Below, piece after piece: positions 35,101 to 48,106 of a stretch of DNA of 64,000 bases. A program made the translations under genes and the position numbers. The first letter of the stretch is position 1. Each line of letters opens with the position of its first letter. This DNA comes from Kryptolebias marmoratus (Eukaryota; Chordata; Actinopteri; Cyprinodontiformes; Rivulidae), in contig NC_051439.1 of assembly GCF_001649575.2 (NCBI RefSeq), positions 12,600,754-12,664,753 on the forward strand. The letters run 5' to 3'. Below the pieces are notes generated by a model. That model had not been told where the DNA came from, did not search any database, and worked only from the letters and a program-made list of their open reading frames with translations.

Positions 35101-38100
35101 AATTAGCTGCACAGAGAGGCCAAGCAGCACAGCAAAGACCGAACAGCTGAAGGGACTCGGGCTCTGAGAGGACAAATCGGAAGACCCCCCGTCCTGGTCC
35201 TCCTCTGTCCGCCTGCAGCCATGTCTGACTGTGAGGGGTCACCAATGGGTGAGAAAGACTCTTCCCTGAACCTAACGCCACGTTAGACATATCTGAGACA
35301 AGCGGAGGCGTTTAGGTGTGCGTTTCTGCATTGTTTTATTTAAAGAGAGACCTTTTTTTTTATTTTTAATTTCGTTTTAGTCGAAGGTTTCTCCACTGGA
35401 ACAGCTCACCCTGCAAGTATTCGGCTGCAGCAGGGAGTCAGTTTGAGGCCTTTTATGGACACTTCCTTCCAATTTCGTCAACAAAAAATGCACAATGACT
35501 CACTGCAGGTTTTATTTATAGATATCTAGATAAGACATTTCGGAATGGAGGTGAAGGGTGCGTTTTTCCCCGCTGTGGAGAGGAAAAATGTGCAGTTCTG
35601 CATGGGACGTTTGAGCGTAAAGATGTGGTAGATGGATATGCAGGTGTCTGTTTGTGTGTTTGTGTGTGTGTGTGTTAGTAAATCAGTAAGTGATGGGCCA
35701 TTTCCCACAAGTGCAGCCAAGCTGACAGAAGAAACGAAACCTTCCTCCTTCCTGGCTGCCCCTGCTAACAGAAACAGTCAGGTATAAATAGAAACCTTCC
35801 CCCTTTTTCTCCTTCCGTCTCCGAGCCTCCCTCTCTCACCTTTTGTCTCCTTGTTTGGGTGTAATTCATCCACGATTCCCTCTCTGGCGTAACTGAACAT
35901 GACTCGGCGGCGTGAGGAGCCTTCTGAAGACGCCGCTGTGTCTGACGGACGAGCCTGGCCCTCCTCATCGTATAACATCAATCCCTGATGGCGTCAAACA
36001 CGACCAGATCTAAAAGACTGAAACGTCCAAAAACTCATTGTTTCCTTTTTTTTTTTTGTTCATCCTTGTCTGGATAGTTGTTCGATGAGCTCACAGCGAG
36101 GCAGGCAGAGGTAAAAAGCGTTCTCAGTCTGTTATAATACTCTACGAAAGGCCAATCAAACGTGTGCCGTGTTGCCTTTTAGGTTGCACAGGTTCCCAAA
36201 GTGTCAGGATACAGGCAGCAAAGATGTGGTCTGTGGGAGGAAGTGTTTAAAGAGAGAGAGGAGAAGAAAAAAAAAAGCCTTTTCAGACATAAACTGTTTA
36301 GAATAGCACGGTGGCACATGGAGGAGATTTCTGGCTTTCAGTAAACAAGCTCCCTTCACTTCCAGAGAAGGGGGGAAAAAACGTGCTTTACAGGATAAAA
36401 AAAGAGCACCAGGAAATGTACAGGAGGAACTGGTGTTGTAAAAAAAAAATAAAGAAGTGTTTTTCCCAGGATCGGACGTAGCTGCCCAACAGTTCAGGCT
36501 CCAATCGGAATCAGGCGGAGCAGCTTTAACACCCAGACTCTCCGATTCGTGCTGTAATATGTGCAGAATGTGGTCACGGATTGTGCTCCTTTATGAAGTA
36601 AGACCTTCTATGCGGGGGGGGGGGTCAAACATCTGGCTCGGAGCATCTGTTGCTTCAGATGATCGGTGCTCCTCCAGATGTGCGCATTACATCCAATACA
36701 ACCTCATATCTGCTGGCTAAGCACTTTCAGCATTAGTGCAGGAAGTCCCTCACGTTACTAAACACAGCTGATGATATTTCTATATAGTTAGATGATATAA
36801 AACTGAACAAACACAGTTTACGTTTGTTGATGTGATGTCAAACCGTCTGTTGTTACTGCAGGGTGCACACAATGTCCTGTTTTTTAACTTGATGCTAAAC
36901 TGCAGCTGGAGTCGGCCATGCTTGTTGTAGAAACAGCCGGTGTCCTGCAGATGGCACCATGAGAACATTAAACGGGCCGATTGAGCGCCTAAAAGGAAGT
37001 AGAGATGTGAAAAAGGGATTAGAGGCACAAAAGGAATGAAAGAGGGGGGAAATGAGGGTGGATGGGTGGGTGAAAGGGAAAAGCAATCCTGACTTATAAA
37101 AGTGAGAGTCACTGAGGCGTTCTGGTTGTCCCTGCAGACTGTGCACACATGTGAGCACATGTGTGTGTGTGTGTTCAGACAGGATGGGGAAGGCCTCGCA
37201 GCCCGCTGACGTCAGGCCTCCATCTGTGCCCTGAATCAAACTACGAGGAGCTTTGCTTGACGCCTAAACCCTTCCCCTCAGTTTTAGGAGCAATCATTCG
37301 CAGTTTCATCTCTCTTGATTCTTTCTGTGATTCTTTGCGTGCACGTGTGACGCACGGACACAAGATTGAGTCTTGTGTCGATATGAGCACTGGAGGAGCG
37401 AGGTGCTCTGACTGGAAAGTGGAAAACAAAGAGGAAATCACGAGGCGTGAGGGGAAAAAAGGCGACAAAATAAACAAGGACATGTTGCAGTAAGGGTGTG
37501 GAGCAGGCGTAAATGTCGCTACGAGCACGTGGATGTTTCCGTGCACGTGCAGTGTGTTATCTGTGCAGTGTGTTCAGCTGTTCAGATCGCTGTGTGTGCT
37601 CCGTGTGTTCAGGCCGGAGAGACCAGAGCAGAGTTCCTGTTTGGTCCAGGAAACACGAGGAGTGACGAGGAGTGAAGAGATTAAAGCTTGAGATTAAACC
37701 GTGAAAATCCAGGAGCTCTGAGGCGTGTGTGTGTCTGCATCACACACACACACGCCTCAGAGCTCCTGGATTTTCACGGTGCCTTTTAGAGAAGTAGGTC
37801 GTTTTCGCATCAGCTGAGCTCTTTCGCTGTTCGCTGGATCGCACACATCATCGTTTTGCCTCGTTGACGTGTAGATTAGACGATTCACCGTGGTTGTGGC
37901 CCTTCGCTCCACTTCTGTGCTGTCATAAAAGTGGATTTTAGGGCAGGGGAAACCCAGGTATTAAAGGTCGACCTGTTGTATCGTTTGTTCTGGCGCCACA
38001 GCGAACGTCTGCTTCTTCCTCGCCCGTTAGCTCACGCCGTTCCTGCAAACGTGAGTCCTGGATCTGGATCTGCTCGTTCTGCTTCCTTCTCTCCCTCCTC

Positions 38101-41100
38101 ATTAGGGTTTTTTATTTTTTAAACTCCTAATCAGGATCCAAAAGTAGAAATGCGGACATTTTAACGCCGCCTCAGAGTCTCACAAGCGCTTTAGGAAAGG
38201 AAGAGAAGTTGGCCTTTTTGTACCTTTTCTGCTGACTTTTCCAGATCTAAAATCTAAACTGTCTGAGTTTAGGTTCATCCTCGAGTCAAGGATTTCCCCC
38301 CTTTTCTTTTATTTTTATGAATTCAATGTCTGGAAGATAAACACAAGTGATTCTCTGTCAAACAGTCACATATTTGGACGTTCAGACTCCTAAGGTTTGT
38401 CCTTCAGTGTCAAACAGAGCAGGAATGTAAATATTCACTCATGTTTTAAGCATGCAGTTTATGGTTTCTGCATATTTTACCAAAGTGAAACGCTGAAAGC
38501 TCCAGTGTTGCCACTACTATTGGCTGAAGAGACCGTTTTTCTGGAAAAGTTTGTCTCTTTAGTTCCTTTCAAAGAGAAAGATATTCAGGGTTTTATATTC
38601 CTGCAATCAATCTGAGGACTAAAAGGACTCGTTGATTTCTTTTTTTTTGTACAAACATCTGCTTAAAACTCATTAGCTAGCTTATAATACATTTTAATGA
38701 AGACAACTAACATTTTCTCTCGAGACAATAAGAGATCGGTTTTATTTTATGCACATAGGTGACTTATTTTAGACCCCAGAGGGTAAGTTAAAGAGAGGCA
38801 GAGTCAAAAATAAGCCTCAAAAAAGCGATGACCGTGTGAAAGCTGTAAGCCAGATGTTAAATGTTCTTGATCCACGAGCAGCGGATGACTCTGATGGTCA
38901 CAGATGTGGGTTTTTTAGGTGTCTACAGAAGATATGATTGATAAAAACACCCCTCACTTTCTGGTTTTGACGAGAATATTTTGCGCTGAAATAAAACTGA
39001 ATGTGTGGAAGCTTTGGGTGGGAACTGAGAGAAAAACACAAGTCCTACAGCAGAGAGAGACACACCGGGTGAAAGGAGTCAAAAGTGTCTTTGTTTTGAT
39101 GTAGAATCTATACTCGGACGAAAAAAGGCTTTGAAAGTGTGAAACTTTTAGATGATTCAGAAGTTAGAGCGACATCATCAACTGTCATTCTGAGGGGAAA
39201 ATATGGAAAACTTAAACTGGGATTTTAAAAACAATCCTAAAAGGTTTCAAAATACCAGTTCAGACACACAAAGTCCAGCTTCCTGTGAGTTTTTTAAACT
39301 TTGAATGATGTTTCTGCTGTGAAGTCTGTCTGAGCTGTAGAGCTCCAAAGAGTTCACCAAAATCCCATTTACCGCCATCGTTTCGATGTCTTTTTTATGT
39401 ATAGTTTTGTTAATTTTGTGCGACGTTCCTGCCACCAAAGGTCCACGCACGTTGTGTCATTTTCATGCTTGAAGACACGGGCTCCCTCTAAGGTTCTTCA
39501 GTTTCGGTGTGTGTGGATTTCACGGTCTTGTAATACATTCCCAATGCAGCTGAGCAAAAACGACTGCATCAAGCACAGGCGCTGACCCAGTTTTTTTCGA
39601 GTGGGATCGTTGTCGTCATCGTCTCGGCTTGGCTGCTGCCCGTGTGTGTGTGTGTGTGTGTGTGTGTGGCCCACAGCGGCTCTCTGCAGCTGCTGTTCGA
39701 GCTTTGCCTCTGCGCTCACATCGTCCAGCTATCGAGAAGCGATGATGTGACCCTGGCAGGGCGAGAAGGGAAGGTTGATCGGGGAAGTCGTGTGACGATG
39801 CGAGGAGGAATCCAGCTCCCCGGATTTTCTCAGTTTCCCACTCAGACTGAATGTAGGTCAGCCGTTCTCAGCAGAGGCTTACAGTCATGGTTTCTATTTG
39901 ATGCTCCTGAGTTAAACTCACTCTTTACTCCGCTGACAGATTTGGACAGTAATAAATTGACATGAATCTCCAGCCTCTGTCTTCGGATCAGGCGTAACAT
40001 CAGAAATGTCAGAAATGACAGGTCATTCTTCTCCTCACCTGGGAGTAAAAGTGCCGGCTGATTTATTTGCTCCTCTCACATTCGAGTCGGTCTAACTCTT
40101 CCTCTGCCCTCTCTACTCGCTCCAGGAAGTCCAGGGAATGTTGTCGGAACAAGTGTCCCGTCTGCGTTTGGGCCCACAACCAGCTTGACGAGGAATCAGG
40201 CTGTCGTTCTTCGACCGTCTGACTGTATCAGCCTTTTCGACAAGGCTTTTTTGGTTCATCACTCTTCACAGAAAATTCATTAATTTACTGAGTTTTGTTC
40301 GTTTATTTCTTAAAGTCCTGCTGCAGCTCTTCACAGTGAGATGACAACTCTCTGTGATCACCTCGACACCAACCAAGTCTGGCCAAATTATTAATAAATG
40401 ATCAGTTTTCTTTTACTATACGGAGAAGATAATGTTCGACTTAGGGATCCTGTGGCTGCAAAACGAGCCCAAATCATCAGCCTTCCACCACCGTGCTTCT
40501 CAGTTGAAACGACATGTTTGAGTTGATTCGCTGGATTTTGCTGTCCATCTTAAATGTGAAACTTTTTACCCGTTTGGGTTGAAACTCAGCACTTGAATGA
40601 ACCCTTCGGAGCTCAGGTTGGATTAATTGATGGTGTAAAAGCACAAAGCAGCCCAATAAGCAGGACGGGCTCCCAGATGGTGGCTGGATCATACAGAGGA
40701 TTGACCCCATTTGCTCCTCAGCTCTGGATTTGATTTGCTTGTAATCCCGGCCCCCGCCGACAGACTGACTGATCATCTGCTGATCAAACAAATGTCAGCA
40801 GTTTCTTTCCTGACTTAAAATAAAAACAAAAAAAGAACAGCCCGCAAATGCTGAGCGCGACCTTCAAGAGCCACCGGAAAACGAGCAGCGTCAGCAGCAC
40901 AGGTGGGAGACACGGGCCCGAGACGAGAAACGAGGCCAGGTTGCAAACCTTTTCTTTTAGATTTAGCACACCGAAATGTGGAACCATGACGCCGGAAAGC
41001 ACAACTCTGACTCCTATCTCCCCTAATATAGCTCTTTAAATATCCGACAGACACTCATTTTGTTGGGAATGTATTCCAATTTAAGCTGCCTCCTCTCCCA

Positions 41101-43182
41101 TGAGCACGAAGGCCAGACCTGCCCCTAATCTGGACACCAAATCAGACGAATAATCTGAGCCTCCCAGACAAAAACACACACACACGGTGGGAGTTCACTG
41201 TGAGCCACAGAGCAGGACGTTGGGGCTCGTCGGCAGCTAAAACCATCCCGTTCCTGCACAGATCTTGGATGTTTTTCCTACGCCCAGTTGTAGACGAGAC
41301 TGGAAGCGAGGAGCAGCTTCTTTTAATCCCACAGAACGGGTGGCAGCACTCGTCTACAAAGAGCAACTTGTTTTCTTCCTAATCCTGGCTGCTGTGAGGC
41401 TTAGCCTGTCTGCAGCAGGCTGGATGTTATTGTGTAATAAGTGCTTTTCCCCCTCAGAGACAGATCTGAGATCGGGGGGGGGGGGGGTTGTCTTGAAGTA
41501 CTCAGTCGTTCAAATCACCCTAAAGGTCGGATCAAGCCTTTGAGAAGCCTAGAATGGTGGACAGATAATAAGCCAGGGCGATCAGAGAAACCAGCGTCTT
41601 CCCGTCTGCGTTGGAGGAGTTTCGCCAGCTCCATCTTGTGATCCGAGGAGAAAAGGATCGGGGGGGTGAGGGGGGTGGGGAGCGTTTCCAACATGAATGT
41701 AGGCCACAGACTCTGATTTCCTCTGGCTTTTTTATTTTTCCCCCTTCAAGCTTATAAATTATGCAAAGAGATCCCTCCTCTTGAGCTCAAGCGAAAGTCT
41801 AAAGCCTCAATTTGAAAACACACCCAGTGCCCCCCTCCCCCCCTTACCCCCCTTCCTTCAGTATTTCCCCCGCACTTTTTAATTTGGGTTTCCTCTCTAT
41901 CCCGTTCTCCTCTCTTGTCCTTGTTTTAGGGATCTCTCGGCCTCTGCGCAGCCTGCAGCGGGCCAGATAAAGCAGCCAGATGGAGCTCGCAGTGATAATC
42001 TCGTTTAGCCCTGGCAGCTTTCAGCAGAAACGTTTTGGTGGGATGCAGCTCCATTATGTTTTGTTCCTGTTCGGCTTTGCTCTGTAGTCTTGAAGCTTGG
42101 TCGTATAATCTGACAACATTCAGCTCTTAGTAAAGATTTTCAAAAATAATGCATGGATGGATGGATCGACAGCCTTCATTACCAAAGGCTGTGTCTTCTT
42201 TCTGATGGATTCGTCTCGTTAGCCACAAATTAACTTCATTTTTTTGAACCATTCCTTTAAGAGGAGTGCAGATTTCCTGACATGAAAGGGATTTTGCCTT
42301 CCACAGCACAAAAAACTACAAAAAGTCTTTAAAAAACCAAAGAAAAACAAAGCATCCGGACTTCTGTTTTGTAGCTGAGGAGCCGTTCCAAGCTTTCAAT
42401 GCTAAGTTCATTAATTAATCGTATTTCTTAGTACGCCACCCTGAACGCATCTTAACAATTTTAGGGCTCCAGAGCTTCCTGAAGAATTGAAACTGAGATT
42501 TAAAGATCTTTGCAAACAGCCTTAAACGTATAAAAATAGTATTTTTAATCATTTTGGACAGATTGTCTGGAAACAGTCACCTTATTTTAACGCAACAAAT
42601 AAGTTATTTGTTCTTTTTTTTAAAGTTTCAACATTAAAAATAATTACATGTTTTGGGGGGATTTTTGCCTGAGGAATAAATTGAAGAGGTACTCGTTGCA
42701 AACTATAAAATAAAACATTAAGAGGTTATCCCGAACAGTGCAGTTTAAAGGCGTTTCCCTGTTATGTCGCTGGGCCCGTTCTGAAATGCGGGCATGCGCT
42801 GGATGTAAACAGGAGCCCGGTCACGTGACTGACCTGCATCTGGCTGGTGTCTCATCGGCTGCTGCTGCCAGTTTCCAGCTGTGAACTGACAGCAGCGTAT
42901 TTGCCATTTTTATGACCTCCTTTTCCTTTCTTCTTTGCTCTGTTTTGACTTGCATTTTCTAACCCCCCCCCCCACCCCCTCGGACTCTTTCTTCAGTCTT
43001 TTCTCCTCTTCTGTCTTTTTAAAATCAGCTTTAATGTCTTTTTTTTTATTGCGCTCACCCTGCCCTGTTGGTTTATTTCCTGTATTTTTCTCCTCCCTGG
43101 GTGAAGTAGGAGGATCTTTGCGGCAGGCCCGGCCCCCCCTAAGCTCTGACTCGTCCACCCTGCGTGACATGGCGGGGGGGGG
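32193..43182. other. Gene-free interval, part 2
   Basis: No coding exon is supported. The stretch at 32870-33600 is strongly AT-rich. Notable contents are the perfect inverted repeat at 37698-37780, a (TG)n at 39642-39668, poly-G/C runs at about 36614 and 41476, and a palindromic E-box (GTCACGTGAC) at 42820-42829 in a GC-richer patch (42720-42900) that could be promoter-like. One unknown base lies at 32852. Confidence 0.5.
37698..37780. repeat. Perfect 37-bp inverted repeat (hairpin) with 9-base loop
   Basis: Left arm 37698-37734 and right arm 37744-37780 are exact reverse complements over 37 bp, including (GT)n/(AC)n at the inner ends and a unique 25-bp outer part. The loop is 37735-37743. 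Confidence 0.95.
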
Positions 43183-43887
43183 NNNNNNNNNNNNNNNNNN
43201 NNNNNNNNNNNNNNNNNNNNNNNNNNNNNNNNNNNNNNNNNNNNNNNNNNNNNNNNNNNNNNNNNNNNNNNNNNNNNNNNNNNNNNNNNNNNNNNNNNNN
43301 NNNNNNNNNNNNNNNNNNNNNNNNNNNNNNNNNNNNNNNNNNNNNNNNNNNNNNNNNNNNNNNNNNNNNNNNNNNNNNNNNNNNNNNNNNNNNNNNNNNN
43401 NNNNNNNNNNNNNNNNNNNNNNNNNNNNNNNNNNNNNNNNNNNNNNNNNNNNNNNNNNNNNNNNNNNNNNNNNNNNNNNNNNNNNNNNNNNNNNNNNNNN
43501 NNNNNNNNNNNNNNNNNNNNNNNNNNNNNNNNNNNNNNNNNNNNNNNNNNNNNNNNNNNNNNNNNNNNNNNNNNNNNNNNNNNNNNNNNNNNNNNNNNNN
43601 NNNNNNNNNNNNNNNNNNNNNNNNNNNNNNNNNNNNNNNNNNNNNNNNNNNNNNNNNNNNNNNNNNNNNNNNNNNNNNNNNNNNNNNNNNNNNNNNNNNN
43701 NNNNNNNNNNNNNNNNNNNNNNNNNNNNNNNNNNNNNNNNNNNNNNNNNNNNNNNNNNNNNNNNNNNNNNNNNNNNNNNNNNNNNNNNNNNNNNNNNNNN
43801 NNNNNNNNNNNNNNNNNNNNNNNNNNNNNNNNNNNNNNNNNNNNNNNNNNNNNNNNNNNNNNNNNNNNNNNNNNNNNNNNNNNNNNN
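43183..43887. other. Assembly gap (705 N) bordered by G-runs
   Basis: Unknown bases flanked by poly-G on both sides, so sequencing probably failed in a G-rich tract. A GC-rich exon could be hidden here. Confidence 1.
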
Positions 43888-44433
43888 GGGGGGGGGGGGG
43901 GGGGGGAGAAGGGAGGCAGGAGCTGTCTCAGCTGCTTCTCCTGCAGTTTTAGTTAAGGTGGAGTTCTGCGTGACTCTGGGGTTTTTGTTTTTTTCTGTGA
44001 GGATGCTAGTTTAACACTTTAACCTGATCTGCTGATCTGTTGGGGATAAATTCCTCCCGAAAGAGTCCCGCTCGTGTTTTTCTCTCTTGTTTGGTTTGTT
44101 TCCTGGCAGGAGGCTGAGGGGTGGCTGTGAGGGGGTGACTCAGGGAAACAGGAGGACTGGATGACACAGCAGTTTCAGGGTCTCTGTCCCCAAAACTCTT
44201 TGGTTTATCACCAAACTGCGCTCAAATAGGTCCCGTGTTGGGAGTATTCTCAACTATATATTTTGGGGAATGATTTCTGTTTTTGTTTTAGTTCTGAGTG
44301 CAGTTTAAGTCCAGTTTTGTTGCTGACACACCTGCAGACTACATCCCTCTCAGATACACACAAAGGGGATTAAACCCAGCGCGGATCAGACAGTGTTTCT
44401 GTTCACCTAATCAACAGTATTCATCGTGTAAAG

Positions 44434-44628
44434 CTTGGGAGGGCCACCATCCTGCATGTTTTTCTTGTTTCCCTGCTCCAACACACCTGATTCAGTGGTT
44501 AAATCACCTCTTCATGTTCTGCAGAAGCCTGTTAATCACCCATTGATTCAAACCAGGTGAGTTGGAGCGGAGGAACAAGGAAAACAAGCAGGACGGTAGC
44601 CCTTGAGGACCAGGATTGCCCACGCCTG
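44434..44628. mobile_element. hAT-like MITE, copy 2, with 8-bp target-site duplication
   Basis: GTGTAAAG is present exactly on both sides (44426-44433 and 44629-44636), fitting the 8-bp duplication of hAT elements. The right terminal repeat reads GAGGACCAGGATTG...CGCCTG. The left terminal repeat is internally shortened. The core is the same as in copies 1 and 3. Confidence 0.88.
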
Positions 44629-45297
44629 GTGTAAAGGGTGAAAGATTCGACTTATCTTCCACCAAACTTTGGCGCCTCTCTTGTTTAAACTGTACGTGTC
44701 TCTGACTCGGCCGCACATGTGCCATTTTCAGATAATGAAAGAATCAATGACATTTACTGCACAGGTTAGGCGCCGGCAGCCGCCGAGGCGAGGGAAATGC
44801 AATCATCTAAGAAAGGAAATCAACGATGTGGAACTGCGTGGAGGTAGCTCCTGGGAGGGGAGGGGGTCTATAGGTGGTGTTTTCATGGCTGATGACCTGA
44901 AACTGGTTTAAAAGCGCCGGGTCGTTTATGGATCCGCTTCATTAAAGTGAGAGCAGCGTGTGTTTACCTGGGTACATCGAATGTGTTTGACTCTGAGAAA
45001 CGTCTCGCCTGCAACAAGCTGAGGAAGGCGAAGCGGTCGACTGAGTTAACTTTCGTTATCGGGTCCGGGGAGCAGCGTAAGAAGAACGTGTCTGCTTGTG
45101 TTTGTTGTTTGACTGACCTGAAAAACAGGTGGAGCAGCGGCCGCGAAGGCGTAGAGGGGTTTTTACAAATTTCCCCGAGGAAACGACTCGCCTTTAAAGC
45201 TCCAATCAATCACAGTGCCGTGGCAGGTCGAGCTAGATTGTTTAATTTTTTTGTAATTTTTGGTACATTCCTCGCGTTTCTTACAGAAGCTGAAAGT

Positions 45298-45337
45298 TTT
45301 GGTGGCAGGAGCCGTCTGAGTTGCTCCTGCCACCAAA
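45298..45337. repeat. 15-bp perfect inverted repeat, 10-base loop
   Basis: Arms 45298-45312 (TTTGGTGGCAGGAGC) and 45323-45337 are exact reverse complements. Confidence 0.9.
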
Positions 45338-45836
45338 GAACTCTCAGCTCTCAGCTCGTGATCGAACACTCGACTGACGACGAGGCGTGCTGTTTAGGGA
45401 TTGACGTGAGGGGTTTTTCCGGCCTCCACACACAAACCAGCAGAAAATAATGGAGCAGCATCTTGTTCATTCGTTCCAACTCACCACCTTACTGGGTGAG
45501 CCTAAAGTAATAGTCTGGATCTTTTAAGGTCCTCCAAACACTGTATTTCAAAGTTTTCCAAACTTTGCTGTTCACATCAAAGACCACGGTTAGCTCGCCG
45601 TCGCGCTTCCTGAAGGATTATAACGATAATTCCGCAACAAAACTACGTAACGTGAAACTGACAGCGATGTAAAGACGTACAGAACGGAGTTTATTTCTCC
45701 AAACTGAGTTTAGTCTCATATGTGAACCAGGTAGGATATTACTTGTTCATAACCTTTCCAAAGAATCGTGCTTTAAAACAGCTGAACTTTGTGAGTCGGA
45801 GCAGGTACGGTGTGTTCCTACACACTCCCAAGACCA

Positions 45837-45870
<34 letters not shown>

Positions 45871-46487
45871 CCTCTAGGCCAAAATGACATCATACTGCCC
45901 TGCTGTCCAGAACCTTTCAAAGCAAAAAAACAACAAAAAAATGATGTCATTCCTCACCCTTGTGTTGTGGAGCGTCCAACCAGACTAATGTTCAGAGACC
46001 GGGTCAGCTAAACCGCAGAGGCACGAGCAGGCGGCGCGCTTTGTCCTCGGGAGGTCAGGCTCCACGAACATGAGCCCCATTACCCCCTCACACACACACA
46101 CACACATCCCAGCTGATTACATTAGGCGGAGGAAGGGAAGCCTTTTCCTGCGGTAAATCGCATTTAGTTTTGTTTCTCGTAAGGAAGATTGGATTTTCCA
46201 AACTGAGGTCGTCGGAGGCTCGTTTATCGGACCTCTCGTCCATTTCCGGGGACAGAAAGTGAACTCTTTCAAGTACCTTCAAGTAAAATCCCAGCTGTTT
46301 CCTGTTCTGTCTGCCCGCGCACAACCATTTCCCAAAGGTCAAAAATAACCGTGAGTTGACATGAAATCAGATATTCGAGCAGCAAACCAAACAAAACGAC
46401 ATCAGTCAGTCTAACGAGGATGGATTTGTGTTCAGATTGAGAAACTAGATGCTTTAATGTAACTGCCTGAGTCTGTGCGTGTTCACG

Positions 46488-46650
46488 TGTTTGACTGTCT
46501 GTTAGCAAAATATCTCATGAACACCTGAATGTATTTTAACAAACACAAAAATGGCTGCAGTTCAGTCGGTGTTGCAGCTAAAGAGCTGAAACCGGGTGTG
46601 GTAGTAGACGAGAGTCATCCTCAGTAAAAGCGCTGACATGGCATGGCGGC
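46488..46650 (-). repeat. Dispersed repeat family R2, inverted copy E
   Basis: Read on the minus strand it gives ATGACTCTCGTCTACTACC..., then a GCAGCCATTTTTG block and AGATATTTTGCTAACAGACAG, the same order as copies A, C and D. Confidence 0.65.
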
Positions 46651-47924
46651 GGGCGAGCTCTTCGGTTAGCTTTGAGTTGCTCAGGTTGGGATCAGACGTG
46701 CGCAAGACGGCCCCCTGACACGCGCACACAGAGCGGGAGGTCATAAATTAGAAAAAAGGAGGTCTGCATTAGCGAGAGTGCAGGATGGGTGGAACGGACA
46801 TGAGGTTTGAAGACAGAAATCAATAAAGACGGGAGCTGCTTCGACTGATCTGGTGTCTCCTCCTCTTCCTCGTGGCCGTATCCCCATCTGATCGCTGACA
46901 GATGAAGGGATTAGGATTAAGTCTCTGCTCGCCTCACCTGCTACGTTATTTTCGGATGGAGGGTTTAAAGGGAAAACAGGATGTTTGTGTCTGAGCTGCA
47001 GGGATGACTCCGCTTAAATTCGTTGTCTTTTCTTTTGTTTAGTTGTAAGAACATCTTTAAATCAGTCTCAAAGTCCAGGCTGCGCATTAAAAGGAGTGAA
47101 CATGAGGAAATGATGCGCCTCCATCGCTCATCTGGAACGACATGCTTCAGGGCAGCAGGCCTGATAAATATTGACCCGAGAGGGTTCACTCATCTGCTTC
47201 TGCTGAGTCATTTAATGACCCAGGATTGATTTCCAATATCGTGTCAGTGAGGGAACACACCTTTTTTTTCCTCAAACACCGTTCAGGCGAGTCCCTTTCA
47301 TTTCTTTCTCCCTCACGCTCTCTGTTTGATCTTGAACGGCCCCCGGAGTGGATTTCGTTTTTTTATTTTTGAGCTCCACTCAGTCAGATATTTTTGCAGG
47401 GCACTTTCAGCCGCCCTGCCCCCTCCCCCTCCGTCCTCTAACTTCTTATCTCCCTCGGTTTTCTCCCACGTCTCCCCTGATAAGGTTCGCTCGGGCACTT
47501 TCACTCTGTGGCGACGCTCGGTCGTGAGCCATTAACCGCTAACGGACACGAAGAGGAGCGGCTCTCAGTATCTGTGGGGCCTGTTTTTCTTGTAAACCCT
47601 CGACCAGACCGAGGAGCTAATGGCTACTTTCATCATTTCCAACACAAGAGAGAACAACTCTTGCCCCTTTCCAAGCCCGGGCCTTTAATTCTTGAAGCAT
47701 TAGTTTGTCTTGTGGCATTCAGGTGTGAAGAACCAGCGTAAAAAAAACAACATATTTAGGTGCAAATAAAAAGCCAACTAGAGTCACATCAAGCAGGTTT
47801 TCTCTCCTCTTTCTTCCTCTCTGACACACATTCCTGCAGCCTCGTCTCACGACCCACTAAAACAATCAGGCATGCAAAGCAGCAGCGTTTGAACTCCTGT
47901 TCCAAATATAGCCTCTGACTCTAC

Positions 47925-47934
47925 GTGTGTGTGT

Positions 47935-47985
<51 letters not shown>
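47925..47985. repeat. (GT)n microsatellite, about 30 units
   Basis: The tract has one TA interruption near 47939. A second (TG)n lies 86 bp further on at 48071-48105. Confidence 0.95.
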
Positions 47986-47988
<3 letters not shown>

Positions 47989-48069
47989 TTAGGGCTTCAG
48001 GGAGTCCAACGTTAAGGAGCTTACAGTATCGAGCCCTTGCCTGAGTGTTTGCATCTCTGTTCAAGCTCG

Positions 48070-48106
<37 letters not shown>

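Noticed and set aside
42935..44014. Long open frame of 359 codons, plus strand
   Set aside because: Most of it is the 705-base gap read as unknown residues; the real bases are low-complexity.
47925..48105. Repetitive array considered as CRISPR-like or satellite
   Set aside because: It is simply two (GT)n microsatellites; CRISPR is not expected in a vertebrate nuclear genome.
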